Source: Gelidibacter algens (lineage in GTDB: Bacteria > Bacteroidota > Bacteroidia > Flavobacteriales > Flavobacteriaceae). From it: a stretch of 64,000 bases of DNA. Shown here piece after piece: positions 17,443 through 26,056 of this stretch. Position 1 is the stretch's first letter. The number at the start of each line of letters is the position of its first letter. The stretch covers positions 62,001 through 126,000 of the forward strand of contig NZ_LZRN01000006.1 of the NCBI RefSeq assembly GCF_001678675.1, read 5' to 3'. The translations under genes were made by a program, and so were the position numbers. Below the pieces are notes generated by a model. That model saw only the letters and a program-made list of their open reading frames with translations. It did not search any database and was not told where the DNA came from.

Positions 17443-18003
17443 ATGAGACACTCACAAAACTCTTCGCCACAAGTTAATGCTGGTTCAATGGCCGATATTG
17501 CCTTTTTATTGTTGATCTTCTTTTTGGTGGCCACCACCATCTCGGCCGATAAGGGTATCAATAGAAAACTTCCTCCTGAATGTCCGCCAGGTACGGACTG
17601 TTCTGCAGAAATCAACGAGCGTAATATTTTGAGAATAGAATTGAACTCTAAAAATGAGCTCATGGTTGATGGTGAAATTATAGAACTACAAGATCTAAGA
17701 GAGGTTACAAAAGCCTTCTTGGACAATAATGGCAATGGCACCTGTACGTATTGCAACGGAAATTCTCTTGAGCTATTTTCTGACCATCCTAAAGAAGCGG
17801 TTGTATCCTTAACCACGAGCGATACTTCTAACTATGCCGCCTTTATTGCAGCACAAGATGAATTATCAAAAGCCTACTATGAACTTCGTGAAGTATATTG
17901 CTATGCTGTTTTTGGGAGATCTCCAAAAGATTTAAATCCTGCACAATTAAAGGAAGTCAAAGAAGCCTATCCCTTTATCCTTTCTGAAGCTGAAACAAAA
18001 TAA
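17443..18003 (+). CDS. ExbD/TolR family protein, isolated
   Basis: A 186-residue protein with a short N-terminal cytoplasmic tail, one transmembrane helix (~16-35) carrying the family's conserved Asp in MADIAFLLLIFFLV, and a periplasmic domain. ExbD works with ExbB and TonB to power outer-membrane transport. Here no exbB, tonB or second exbD is adjacent, whereas Bacteroidota usually carry exbB-exbD-exbD clusters. The periplasmic part has two unusual cysteine pairs, CPPGTDC and CTYC, and an extended C-terminus. It is probably monocistronic: terminators lie on both sides. Confidence 0.85.
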   Translation: MRHSQNSSPQVNAGSMADIAFLLLIFFLVATTISADKGINRKLPPECPPGTDCSAEINERNILRIELNSKNELMVDGEIIELQDLREVTKAFLDNNGNGTCTYCNGNSLELFSDHPKEAVVSLTTSDTSNYAAFIAAQDELSKAYYELREVYCYAVFGRSPKDLNPAQLKEVKEAYPFILSEAETK

Positions 18004-18008
18004 ACTTT

Positions 18009-18045
18009 AAAAGCTGGTTCTTGATGTTAACTAGAACCAGCTTTT
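18009..18045. terminator. Bidirectional terminator between exbD and oligopeptidase B
   Basis: A 13-bp perfect stem aaaagctggttct / agaaccagctttt with an 11-nt loop. It sits between convergent stops (18003 and 18066), with A- and T-runs on both flanks. Confidence 0.88.
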
Positions 18046-18065
18046 AATTTGAAGTCTTCTACACT

Positions 18066-20231
18066 CTATTTTAAATTTTTTCGATCTAAATTGATAAAAA
18101 ACGCATAGGTTAATGCAGTGCGTTTGTAGCGTTCAAAACGACCTGAAGCGCCACCATGACCGGTATCCATGTTAACGTCCATCAACAATAGATTATCATC
18201 AGTTTTCATCTCACGCAATTTAGCGACCCATTTTGCTGGCTCCCAATATTGGACCTGACTGTCCCAATAGCCTGTTGTGACCAGCATGTTTGGATAGTCT
18301 TTTGCTTCTACATTATCATAAGGAGAATAGGATTTCATATAGTCATAATAGACTTTTTCTTTCGGATTTCCCCATTCATCAAACTCAAAGGTGGTTAAAG
18401 GAATCGTTTCATCGAGCATTGTAGAAACCACATCAACAAATGGAACAGCAGCCACAACGCCATTAAACAAATCCGGTTCCATATTAATAACCGCCCCAAT
18501 CAATAAACCACCAGCACTACCGCCCATTCCATAAAGGTGTTCTTTGCTTGTAAACCTTTCATTAATCAAAAATTTTCCACAATCTATAAAATCTGTAAAC
18601 GTATTTTTCTTTTTGAGCAATTTGCCATTTTCATACCAATCACGTCCCATTTCCTGTCCACCTCTAATATGCGCTATGGCATACACAAAACCTCTATCCA
18701 ACAGGCTTAAAATGTTTGAAGAGAAAGCGGCTTCCTGATTAATCCCATAAGATCCATAGGCATATAATAACAACGGATTTTTGCCATTTTTCTCTACTCC
18801 TTTTTTATAAACCAATGAAATTGGAATTTGAGTGCCATCAGTAGCTGTTGCAAATAGGCGATTAGAAACGTAGTTTTTGCCGTCAAAAGTACCGCCAACA
18901 ACTTCCTCCTGCTTTAGCAATTTCTGAGATTTCGAGTCCATATTATACTCATAGGTAGTAGAAGGCGTTGTCAATGAAGTATACACGTAGCGTAAAATGT
19001 TGGTATTGAAATCGAGATTGTTTGTGGTATATGTCCTGTAACTTGGGTCTTGAAAATCCAGATAATAATCCTGCGATTTGTCCCAAGTCATGACACGTAT
19101 TTCACTTAATCCGTTTTTACGTTCAGAGGTGACCAAATGGTTCTTAAAAAGTTCAAAATCCTGTAAATACACATCCTCTCTATGTGGAATGACATCTACC
19201 CAATTTTCTTTGGCAGTATCATTTACAGGCGTTTTAACAAGTTTAAAGTTATGGGCATCCAAATTTGTTCTGATATAAAAATCATTGGCATAATGATCTA
19301 CAGAATATTCGAGATTTTTTTCTCTTGGCTGTATAATTTTAAATTTTCCATTAGGTGTATTGGCATCTAAAAATTGAAATTCTGATGATAGGGTTTGGCT
19401 ACTTCCAATAATAATGTAGGCATTGGATTTTGTTTTGTAAACATACGTGTTGAAGGTTTCGTCCTTTTCTTCAAAAACCAGTACATCCTGAGATTGATCT
19501 GTACCCAGAACATGTTTGTAAATTTTATTGTCCCGCAATGTTTGTGGGTCCTGTTGTGCATAAAAAAGGGTCTTATTGTCATTGGCCCAAATAGCGCTAC
19601 CGCTGGTATTGCTTAATTTGTCTGTCAATAATGTACCAGTTTCTAAATTTTTGATATAAAGAACATACTCTCTACGTGAAATAGTATCAATACCAAACAC
19701 CATGAGGTTATTGTCTGGACTTACAGAACGTCCACCAATACCATAATAGGTGTATCCATCAGCCAATTCAGGTCCATTCAAAAGGATTTCCTCATTGTCG
19801 CTTCCAGTTTTCTTTCTGCAATACAATGGGTAATCCATCCCTTCTTCATAGCGGGTATAGTAGCTGTAACCATTGTCAGTAACTGGAACAGATTGATCAT
19901 CTTTTTTGATACGGCCTACCATTTCTTTGTATAAGGTATCCTGAAGTTGTTCAGTACCGCTCATCATCGTTTTCAAGTAGCTGTTCTCAGCTTCAAGATA
20001 GTTGAGTACATCTTGGGTTTGGGCATCAGGAGTTTGGGCATTTTTTTGTGCATCACTCAACCGCATCCAAAAATAATTATCGATGCGTTTGTCATCATTT
20101 GCAATCAGTTCTTTAGGGACTTTCTTTGCAATTGGATTCTCATGTTCATCAGCTACAGCAATTTGCTCATTTTTTTTACATGCAGAAAGCACGATTAAAA
20201 ATGACATCAAGACATAAAATTTAATTTTCAT
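18066..20231 (-). CDS. ptrB: Oligopeptidase B-type S9 peptidase, lipoprotein
   Basis: A 721-residue prolyl-oligopeptidase family enzyme. It has a lipoprotein signal with Cys18 (FLIVLSAC), an N-terminal seven-bladed propeller (~40-430) and a C-terminal alpha/beta-hydrolase. The nucleophile is Ser572 in GMGGSAGGLL. The catalytic His is His692 in DTGHGGASGRFE, and the acid is expected in the VTTGYWDSQV region. Oligopeptidase B cleaves short peptides after basic residues. In Bacteroidota this lipidated form is probably attached to the outer membrane facing the periplasm. It is convergent with exbD. Confidence 0.9.
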   Translation of the reverse strand: MKIKFYVLMSFLIVLSACKKNEQIAVADEHENPIAKKVPKELIANDDKRIDNYFWMRLSDAQKNAQTPDAQTQDVLNYLEAENSYLKTMMSGTEQLQDTLYKEMVGRIKKDDQSVPVTDNGYSYYTRYEEGMDYPLYCRKKTGSDNEEILLNGPELADGYTYYGIGGRSVSPDNNLMVFGIDTISRREYVLYIKNLETGTLLTDKLSNTSGSAIWANDNKTLFYAQQDPQTLRDNKIYKHVLGTDQSQDVLVFEEKDETFNTYVYKTKSNAYIIIGSSQTLSSEFQFLDANTPNGKFKIIQPREKNLEYSVDHYANDFYIRTNLDAHNFKLVKTPVNDTAKENWVDVIPHREDVYLQDFELFKNHLVTSERKNGLSEIRVMTWDKSQDYYLDFQDPSYRTYTTNNLDFNTNILRYVYTSLTTPSTTYEYNMDSKSQKLLKQEEVVGGTFDGKNYVSNRLFATATDGTQIPISLVYKKGVEKNGKNPLLLYAYGSYGINQEAAFSSNILSLLDRGFVYAIAHIRGGQEMGRDWYENGKLLKKKNTFTDFIDCGKFLINERFTSKEHLYGMGGSAGGLLIGAVINMEPDLFNGVVAAVPFVDVVSTMLDETIPLTTFEFDEWGNPKEKVYYDYMKSYSPYDNVEAKDYPNMLVTTGYWDSQVQYWEPAKWVAKLREMKTDDNLLLMDVNMDTGHGGASGRFERYKRTALTYAFFINLDRKNLK

Positions 20232-20262
20232 AACACCCTTTATTTGTTAGTGGTTACAACGC

Positions 20263-20664
20263 TTAATTTTTAATAGGTAATCGAAAATCAATACAAACTT
20301 TTCTCCTTCCCCACTGCCTTGCGGCTTCAACATCAGTACCCATATAGATATCGATATGTTTACGCCATTTATGGTGCATTTTATCCTTTACCAAATACAC
20401 ACCTTCAAAACCTTCAATAACCACAGGCGTGTTGTACTCTAGTCCATTTTTCAAGAGATCTCGGGATACCGCAATATATTTCATGCCTGGTTTTAAACTG
20501 TCGCCAAAAGCGGTAATTTGAGGATTGTTGCCTGTTTGCCTAACTGTTGAGTTATAAGCACTTGCGATGACCGTAACGGAGTCCCAGTAATATTCGGGTT
20601 CTTCTTTTTGTGCTTCAGCACAACTCGTTAACATCAAGAGTAGTATTAAAAAACGTATTTGCAT
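20263..20664 (-). CDS. 3D-domain lipoprotein
   Basis: A 133-residue protein when started at ATG 20664, which gives a clean lipoprotein signal MQIRFLILLLMLTSC with Cys15. The rest is a 3D domain (MltA/RlpA-type double-psi barrel): SVTVIASAYNSTVRQTG at the start and VYLVKDKMHHKWRKHIDIYMGTDVEAARQWGRRKV at the end, split here by the conserved Asp residues. Such domains bind or cleave peptidoglycan glycan strands. A murein role in the periplasm is inferred. It lies 31 bp upstream of ptrB on the same strand and may share its transcript. Confidence 0.82.
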   Translation of the reverse strand: MQIRFLILLLMLTSCAEAQKEEPEYYWDSVTVIASAYNSTVRQTGNNPQITAFGDSLKPGMKYIAVSRDLLKNGLEYNTPVVIEGFEGVYLVKDKMHHKWRKHIDIYMGTDVEAARQWGRRKVCIDFRLPIKN

Positions 20665-20739
20665 GAAATAAATATACAACTTAAAGAAACATAAATTCAT
20701 TTTTGTAACTTGTCACATCATAAATTTATTGTAAAATCC

Positions 20740-22053
20740 ATGACAAAAACTATGCTTTCTTTAAGTTTAATCACGCTTTTTATGAGCTGTAAAACTGACA
20801 ACAAAAAAATGACAGATACCAATTCAAGTCAAGATTCCATCGCACTTATAGAGCGTGCAAAGGCTATTCATGAGCGTGTAATTACCTTAGACACTCACTG
20901 TGATTTTAACGTTAAAAACTTTACTGACTCTACTAATTACACCCAAGATTTAGAATCACAGGTGACATTGCCAAAAATGAACCAAGGCGGATTGGATGTG
21001 GCGTGGTTTATTGTCTATACAGGGCAAGAAGACTTGACGGACGAAGGTTTCAAGAAGGCTCATGAAACGGCTATGGGCAAGTTCAATGCCATTCATAAAC
21101 TGGTAGATGATTTTGCACCTGAGCAAATTGAGTTGGCCCTGACTTCAGATGATGTAAGACGTATTGTCAAATCTGGAAAAAAGGTAGCCATGATTGGCAT
21201 TGAAAACGGCTATTCGGTCGGAACGGACATTACAAATGTGGAGAAATTTTATGATTTGGGCGGACGTTATATGTCTTTGGCCCACAATGGCCACAGTCAA
21301 TTGAGCGACAGTAATACTGGAGAATTGGATTCCATTTGGTTACATAACGGATTGAGTGCTTTAGGAAAACAGGTCATAACAGAAATGAACCGTGTAGGGA
21401 TGATGATTGATGTGTCGCACCCAAGCAAAGAAGCGATGAGAGCTATGATTGATTTATCTCCAGTGCCACTTATCGCCTCTCATTCTTCAGCAAGAGCGTT
21501 ATGCGATCATAGCCGAAATTTGGATGACGAGCAATTGGAATGGTTAAAAAAGAATGGTGGCGTTGTGCAAGCAGTGGCATTTTCGGCTTATTTGAACACT
21601 GAAAAGCACGAAAAATATGCGGCTTTCAAAAAGGAGATCGCTTTGAAAATAATGGACTCCATGAATGTGGCATATTTGGAACGAAGTGATCTTAAGGAAT
21701 TATCAGAAGAAGAGCGAGATGCCTATTACAGTGTTCTTCAAAAGGTAAATCCTTTGGTAGACGCAAAATTAAAGACGATGAAAAATGTACCAGAAGCTGT
21801 AAACGTTTCAGATTTTATAGACCATATTGATTACATGGTGAATAAAATTGGAATAGAACACGTGGGTATCAGTAGTGATTTTGATGGTGGTGGCGGTATC
21901 GAAGGTTGGAAAGATGCTTCTGAAACTTTCAATGTAACATTAGAACTCGTTAAACGTGGCTATACTGAAGAACAGATTGCTATGCTTTGGAGCGGCAATT
22001 TGTTGCGTGTATTAGATGCAGTGCAGGCATTTGCAAAAAACATGCAAAGTTAA
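20740..22053 (+). CDS. Membrane dipeptidase (M19 family), lipoprotein
   Basis: A 437-residue protein. ATG at 20740 is chosen over a TTG at 20710 because it gives a lipoprotein signal MTKTMLSLSLITLFMSC (Cys17). The M19 zinc motifs are present: THCDF (HxD) near residue 55, a bridging Glu in IGIENGYSVG, SLAHNGHSQL, DVSHPS and IASHSSARALC. The family hydrolyses dipeptides, including D-amino-acid dipeptides, at a binuclear zinc site. The enzyme is probably anchored facing the periplasm and may complement the oligopeptidase B encoded nearby. It is followed by a strong terminator. Confidence 0.92.
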   Translation: MTKTMLSLSLITLFMSCKTDNKKMTDTNSSQDSIALIERAKAIHERVITLDTHCDFNVKNFTDSTNYTQDLESQVTLPKMNQGGLDVAWFIVYTGQEDLTDEGFKKAHETAMGKFNAIHKLVDDFAPEQIELALTSDDVRRIVKSGKKVAMIGIENGYSVGTDITNVEKFYDLGGRYMSLAHNGHSQLSDSNTGELDSIWLHNGLSALGKQVITEMNRVGMMIDVSHPSKEAMRAMIDLSPVPLIASHSSARALCDHSRNLDDEQLEWLKKNGGVVQAVAFSAYLNTEKHEKYAAFKKEIALKIMDSMNVAYLERSDLKELSEEERDAYYSVLQKVNPLVDAKLKTMKNVPEAVNVSDFIDHIDYMVNKIGIEHVGISSDFDGGGGIEGWKDASETFNVTLELVKRGYTEEQIAMLWSGNLLRVLDAVQAFAKNMQS

Positions 22054-22072
22054 AACTCAAACATATAAATGT

Positions 22073-22099
22073 AAAAAGTCCGCTACACGCGGACTTTTT
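22073..22099. terminator. Terminator after the M19 dipeptidase
   Basis: An 11-bp stem aaaaagtccgc / gcggacttttt with a 5-nt loop. It lies between convergent genes and has T-runs on both strands, so it may serve both. Confidence 0.9.
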
Positions 22100-22120
22100 G
22101 CATTTATAATCAATAACGAT

Positions 22121-22324
22121 TTACTTTGTTCTACTGTCTAAAATCAACTGTGCTTTTTCAGCATCAGCTTCAGAAACAAACAGCTGTATTTCACCAAGGA
22201 GCCCTGCATAAGAAGAATCCAATTTGTTCATTTCGTGGAACGCAATACCTTCATTTTCCAATAAATTTTTGATTTCCATAACTCTCACTTGGGAGGTGCC
22301 GGAATATATTTTTATGTCGCTCAT
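22121..22324 (-). CDS. DUF2007 family small protein
   Basis: A 67-residue protein fitting DUF2007: IYSGTSQVRVMEIKNLLENEGI at the start and LFVSEADAEKAQLILDS at the end, a ferredoxin-like alpha/beta pattern. The family is described as a putative signal-transducing domain related to GlnB-like folds, with no firm function. It is cytoplasmic. It is a single gene between two terminatable regions; the 227 bp upstream contain no other gene. Confidence 0.85.
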   Translation of the reverse strand: MSDIKIYSGTSQVRVMEIKNLLENEGIAFHEMNKLDSSYAGLLGEIQLFVSEADAEKAQLILDSRTK

Positions 22325-22551
22325 GCTATCTGATTTTTAAAATTGAGGATTGAACTTTCTAAGTTAGGAAAAAAAAGTGACTTAAAAAGAGTTATTGCAG
22401 ATTTGAACTAGCTTTTGATTTTAGTTTATGAGTGTGAATCAATAAAGTGTTGTGCTCTAAAACATCAACAATGGGTTAGATTTAGAAATTGAGCATTTAA
22501 AATATAATGGTTCGTGTATTCGTGGCAAAAATAACCCATGCAAAAAAAGAA

Positions 22552-24552
22552 TCAATACGCTAAAACCTCCCTCAATGCCTTTTCAAACTTACCTTTTGAC
22601 AAATACTGATCTTCCAATTGGTTGATGAACGGAATAGGTGTTTCCATACTCGCGACACGTTTTACTGGTGCGTCCAAATATTCAAAGCAGGTTTCCATAA
22701 TCATGGCGCTCAAATCGCTCGCAATACCACCGAACATAGAATCCTCCTGAAGAATGATCACACGCCCTGTTTTCTTGACTGAGGTAAAAATAGCTTCGGT
22801 ATCTAGAGGTTGCAGCGTTCTTAAATCGATAAGATCAGCTGCGATGTCTTCATTTTTTTCTAAGGTATCCAATGCCCAATGCACACCGGCACCGTAAGTT
22901 ATAATTGTTACTGATTCGCCTTCTTTTAAAAGTGCTGCTTTGCCAAATGGAATGGTAAAATAATCCGTCGGTACTTCTTGACGAATGCTTCTATACAAAG
23001 CTTTATGCTCAAAATACAACACCGGATTTGGATCATTGATTGCGGTGGCCAACAAGCCTTTGGCATCATAAGGAAATGCTGGATAAACTACTTTTAATCC
23101 TGGGGTTTTTGTAAACCATGCTTCATTGGTTTGTGAATGGAAAGGTCCCGCGGCAACACCTGCGCCACAGGGCATTCTTACCACCACATCGGCATTTTGG
23201 TTCCAGCGGTAATGGGATTTTGCCAAATAGTTGACAATCGGATTAAAACCTGATGTCACAAAATCAGCAAACTGCATTTCTACAACCGCCTTCATTCCTG
23301 CAATGGATAAGCCCATGCCGGCTTCAATTATGGCCGATTCACATATAGGCGTATTTCGGACACGGTGGTTTCCAAACTCTTCTACAAAACCTTCGGTAAT
23401 TTTAAAAACACCACCATATTCTGCAACATCCTGTCCCATAATAACAAGATCCTCATGCCGTTGCATACTTTGTCTCAATCCTTGGGAAATGGCATCTATA
23501 AAACGAATTTCTTCCTGTTTTGATTGTGGTTCAATGTGCTGATATTCATGCGATTTGTATACGTCGTTTAACTCAATACTTTCATCCGCAATAATCGCTT
23601 CTTCCGCGCCTGCGGTTTGTAAAGCCTTGTCAATTTCTGCCTTGATGGCGTGGTGCATTTCTTCATCGGTGGTTGTATTTAATACCCCTAAATTGAGAAG
23701 ATATTTCCTATAATTATTTATAGGGTCTTTAGCTTCCCATTCTGCAATCAACTCCTGAGGAACATATTTGGTGCCACTCGCCTCTTCATGACCTCGCATT
23801 CTAAAGGTCTTGAACTCAATCAAGATTGGACGCGAACGCTTGCGCACACTTTCTGCAAGTTTTGAAATTTTACCATACACTTCAAGAATATTATTGCCAT
23901 CTAATATAAAGGATTCGATGCCATAGCCTTTGCCTCTATCTGCCAAATCCTTGCAATAATACTGCTCGTTGGTTGGCGTTGACAAACCGTAACCATTATT
24001 TTCAATACAAAAAATGACTGGCAATTGCCATACAGCGGCAACGTTAAGGGCTTCGTGGAAGTCGCCTTCACTGGTACCTCCTTCTCCAGTAAAAACTGCG
24101 GTCACCTGATTTTTATTTTGGAGTTTGCTCGCCAAGGCAATACCATCAGCAACGCCTAATTGTGGTCCTAAATGAGAAATCATACCTACAATATGAAATT
24201 CTTGCGTTCCAAAGTGAAATGAACGGTCACGGCCTTTAGTAAAGCCATTTGCTTTTCCTTGCCACTGACTGAACAATCTGCTTAAAGGAATCTCACGTGT
24301 GGTAAACACCCCTAAATTTCTGTGCATTGGCAAAATATATTCTTCAGGTTGCAATGCCATAGTCACCCCAACAGAAATGGCCTCCTGGCCAATACCAGAA
24401 AACCATTTTGAAACTTTGCCCTGACGTAGAAGAATCAACATCTTCTCTTCTATCAATCTAGGCTTCAACATATTTTTGTAGAGCTGAAGAAGCGTCTTGT
24501 TGTCAAGATTTTTCTTATCATATTTAATAGCGCTCTTGGTAGGTGTCAACAT
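22552..24552 (-). CDS. Fused alpha/beta 2-oxoacid (branched-chain) dehydrogenase E1
   Basis: A 666-residue protein in which the E1 alpha (~1-330) and beta (~345-666) subunits are fused. The alpha half carries the thiamine-diphosphate site GEGGTSEGDFHEALN ending in ENNGYG. The beta half starts with RFIDAISQGLRQSMQ and has the transketolase-type GQDVAEYGGVF and the C-terminal IILQEDSMFGG. It decarboxylates 2-oxoacids (2-oxoisovalerate and similar) and passes the acyl group to an E2 lipoamide enzyme, not encoded nearby. This fusion is typical of Bacteroidota. In Flavobacteria it feeds iso-branched fatty acid synthesis. A promoter lies upstream, divergent from the oxygenase gene. Confidence 0.92.
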   Translation of the reverse strand: MLTPTKSAIKYDKKNLDNKTLLQLYKNMLKPRLIEEKMLILLRQGKVSKWFSGIGQEAISVGVTMALQPEEYILPMHRNLGVFTTREIPLSRLFSQWQGKANGFTKGRDRSFHFGTQEFHIVGMISHLGPQLGVADGIALASKLQNKNQVTAVFTGEGGTSEGDFHEALNVAAVWQLPVIFCIENNGYGLSTPTNEQYYCKDLADRGKGYGIESFILDGNNILEVYGKISKLAESVRKRSRPILIEFKTFRMRGHEEASGTKYVPQELIAEWEAKDPINNYRKYLLNLGVLNTTTDEEMHHAIKAEIDKALQTAGAEEAIIADESIELNDVYKSHEYQHIEPQSKQEEIRFIDAISQGLRQSMQRHEDLVIMGQDVAEYGGVFKITEGFVEEFGNHRVRNTPICESAIIEAGMGLSIAGMKAVVEMQFADFVTSGFNPIVNYLAKSHYRWNQNADVVVRMPCGAGVAAGPFHSQTNEAWFTKTPGLKVVYPAFPYDAKGLLATAINDPNPVLYFEHKALYRSIRQEVPTDYFTIPFGKAALLKEGESVTIITYGAGVHWALDTLEKNEDIAADLIDLRTLQPLDTEAIFTSVKKTGRVIILQEDSMFGGIASDLSAMIMETCFEYLDAPVKRVASMETPIPFINQLEDQYLSKGKFEKALREVLAY

Positions 24553-24571
24553 AAGGTTGGATTTTAACTCT

Positions 24572-24604
24572 CAAATGTAAATAAAAATAGAGAGATTGAC
24601 TCAA
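24572..24604 (-). promoter_or_regulatory. Promoter for the E1 fusion gene
   Basis: On the minus strand TTG (24602-24604) and TACATTTG (24572-24579) are spaced by 22 bp, within the range for Flavobacteria. The leader is about 15-20 nt. Confidence 0.6.
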
Positions 24605-24656
24605 AACACTTGTTTTTTTAGCGTAATAAAGCGACTACGTTTTACAGTATTTTAGT

Positions 24657-24664
24657 TACTTTTG
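24657..24664 (+). promoter_or_regulatory. -7 box for the 2OG-Fe(II) oxygenase operon
   Basis: TACTTTTG matches TAnnTTTG and lies 36 bp before the ATG at 24700. The -33 element is weak: a T-rich stretch rather than TTG. Confidence 0.5.
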
Positions 24665-24699
24665 TAATAAAGCAGTTAAATCTAAAACCATATATAGCG

Positions 24700-25650
24700 A
24701 TGAATGTGATACCAAGTGTAAACCTTCAGGATTTCGTTTCAGGCGATCCAGTCAGAAAACAGAAATTTATTGATGAAATTGGAAAAGCTTATGAAGAAAT
24801 AGGTTTTGTAGCCCTTAAGGGTCATTTTTTAGATGATGCGTTAGTGGACAATCTTTATGGAGAGGTCAAGAATTTCTTTTCTTTACCTACAGAAGCCAAA
24901 CAAAACTATGAAATTCCTGGTATTGGAGGTCAACGCGGATATGTCTCTTTTGGAAAAGAAAGCGCTAAGGGCCAGAAGCAAGGCGATTTGAAAGAGTTTT
25001 GGCACTTTGGACAGTATGTGGAAGATGATCCCGTACGGGCAAAAGAATATCCTGAAAACGTTACTGTTACTGAATTGCCAAGGTTTAATGAAGTGGGCAA
25101 AGAAGCTTACGCCATGCTTGAAAAAACGGCCAAATATGTACTCAGAGCCCTAGCGCTCCATTTAGATTTAGAAGAAACCTATTTTGATAATTACATTCAT
25201 AATGGCAACTCTATTTTGAGACCTATCCACTATCCGCCAATTAAGGAAGAACCAAAAGATGCTGTACGTGCGGCGGCTCATGGAGATATAAATTTGATCA
25301 CCCTTTTAATGGGGGCCCAAGGGCGTGGACTTCAGGTGCAAAACCATAAAGGCGAATGGCTTGATGCTATTGCACAGCCCGATGAAATTATGATAAATGT
25401 TGGTGACATGCTTTCAAGACATACCAATAACAAACTAAAATCTACCATCCATCGCGTGGTCAATCCACCAAGGGAGTTATGGGGTACTTCCCGTTATTCT
25501 ATTCCATTTTTTATGCATCCAATCAGCGAAATGAAGTTGGATGTGTTAGAAAGCTGTGTTGATAAAGACCATCCCAAACAGTTTGAGGACATCACTGCTG
25601 GCGAATTTTTACATGAACGCCTAATTGAACTAGGGTTAATCAAAAAATAG
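24700..25650 (+). CDS. 2-oxoglutarate/Fe(II)-dependent oxygenase, isopenicillin-N-synthase family
   Basis: A 316-residue enzyme. The N-terminal DIOX_N region (IPSVNLQDFV...YEEIGFVALKGH) precedes the double-stranded beta-helix. The iron ligands are His194 and Asp196 (AAHGDINLITLL) and His251 (STIHRVVNPP); the 2-oxoglutarate-binding RxS is Arg265/Ser267. The substrate is unknown: many Bacteroidota carry this housekeeping-like copy without antibiotic clusters. It heads a run of five co-directional genes (oxygenase, SUI1, DUF1835, nucleoside phosphorylase, binding protein), although an 82-bp gap with degenerate repeats separates it from the SUI1 gene. Confidence 0.9.
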   Translation: MNVIPSVNLQDFVSGDPVRKQKFIDEIGKAYEEIGFVALKGHFLDDALVDNLYGEVKNFFSLPTEAKQNYEIPGIGGQRGYVSFGKESAKGQKQGDLKEFWHFGQYVEDDPVRAKEYPENVTVTELPRFNEVGKEAYAMLEKTAKYVLRALALHLDLEETYFDNYIHNGNSILRPIHYPPIKEEPKDAVRAAAHGDINLITLLMGAQGRGLQVQNHKGEWLDAIAQPDEIMINVGDMLSRHTNNKLKSTIHRVVNPPRELWGTSRYSIPFFMHPISEMKLDVLESCVDKDHPKQFEDITAGEFLHERLIELGLIKK

Positions 25651-25660
25651 TTTGCACTCG

Positions 25661-25726
25661 GCAGTCTTTAGTTGGCGTTCTTGTAACCACCGTAAACTGG
25701 AGACTGACGACTGAAGACTCAAGACT
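25661..25726. repeat. Degenerate agact/agtct repeat
   Basis: The gap before the SUI1 gene contains agactgacgactgaagact followed by caagact at 25701-25726, built from agact-like units, and the opposite-sense ggcagtctttagttggcg near 25661. Together they form short direct and inverted repeats of a type I associate with Flavobacteria intergenic regions. The tract at 32008-32050 after mutS2 (gggcagttggcaatt) is similar. Confidence 0.55.
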
Positions 25727-25732
25727 AAAAAA

Positions 25733-26056
25733 ATGGATTTACAAGATCAACTTAAAAATTTGTTCCCTGAGCATACACCGGAAGATGCACCAGAAGCTGA
25801 GTCCTCCAACGTATGGCTACAAGATGACCCGATCATTTGCAAATATGAAAAGCGAAAGGGAAAACCAATCACTATTTTGGAAGGCTATACGGGAGCAACT
25901 GAAGATTTCAAAATTTTAGCCAAAGAACTTAAAACAACATTGAGTGTTGGCGGAAGTTTCAAAGATGATAAAATCATTATCCAAGGTGATTTCCGAACCC
26001 AAATTATGGAGATCTTAAAAGAAAAAGGTTTTGCTGTAAAACGTGTTGGTGGCTAA
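25733..26056 (+). CDS. SUI1/eIF1-like translation factor (YciH family)
   Basis: A 107-residue protein. A ~40-residue acidic N-terminal part precedes the SUI1 domain (~45-107): GKPITILEGYTGATEDFKILAKELKTTL, with core GGSFKDDKIIIQGDF and a helix ending KRVGG, as in YciH. eIF1-like proteins tune start-codon selection; in bacteria YciH acts on initiation fidelity under stress. The stop TAA and the next ATG overlap by one base (TAATG), so translation is coupled to the DUF1835 gene. Confidence 0.88.
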   Translation: MDLQDQLKNLFPEHTPEDAPEAESSNVWLQDDPIICKYEKRKGKPITILEGYTGATEDFKILAKELKTTLSVGGSFKDDKIIIQGDFRTQIMEILKEKGFAVKRVGG

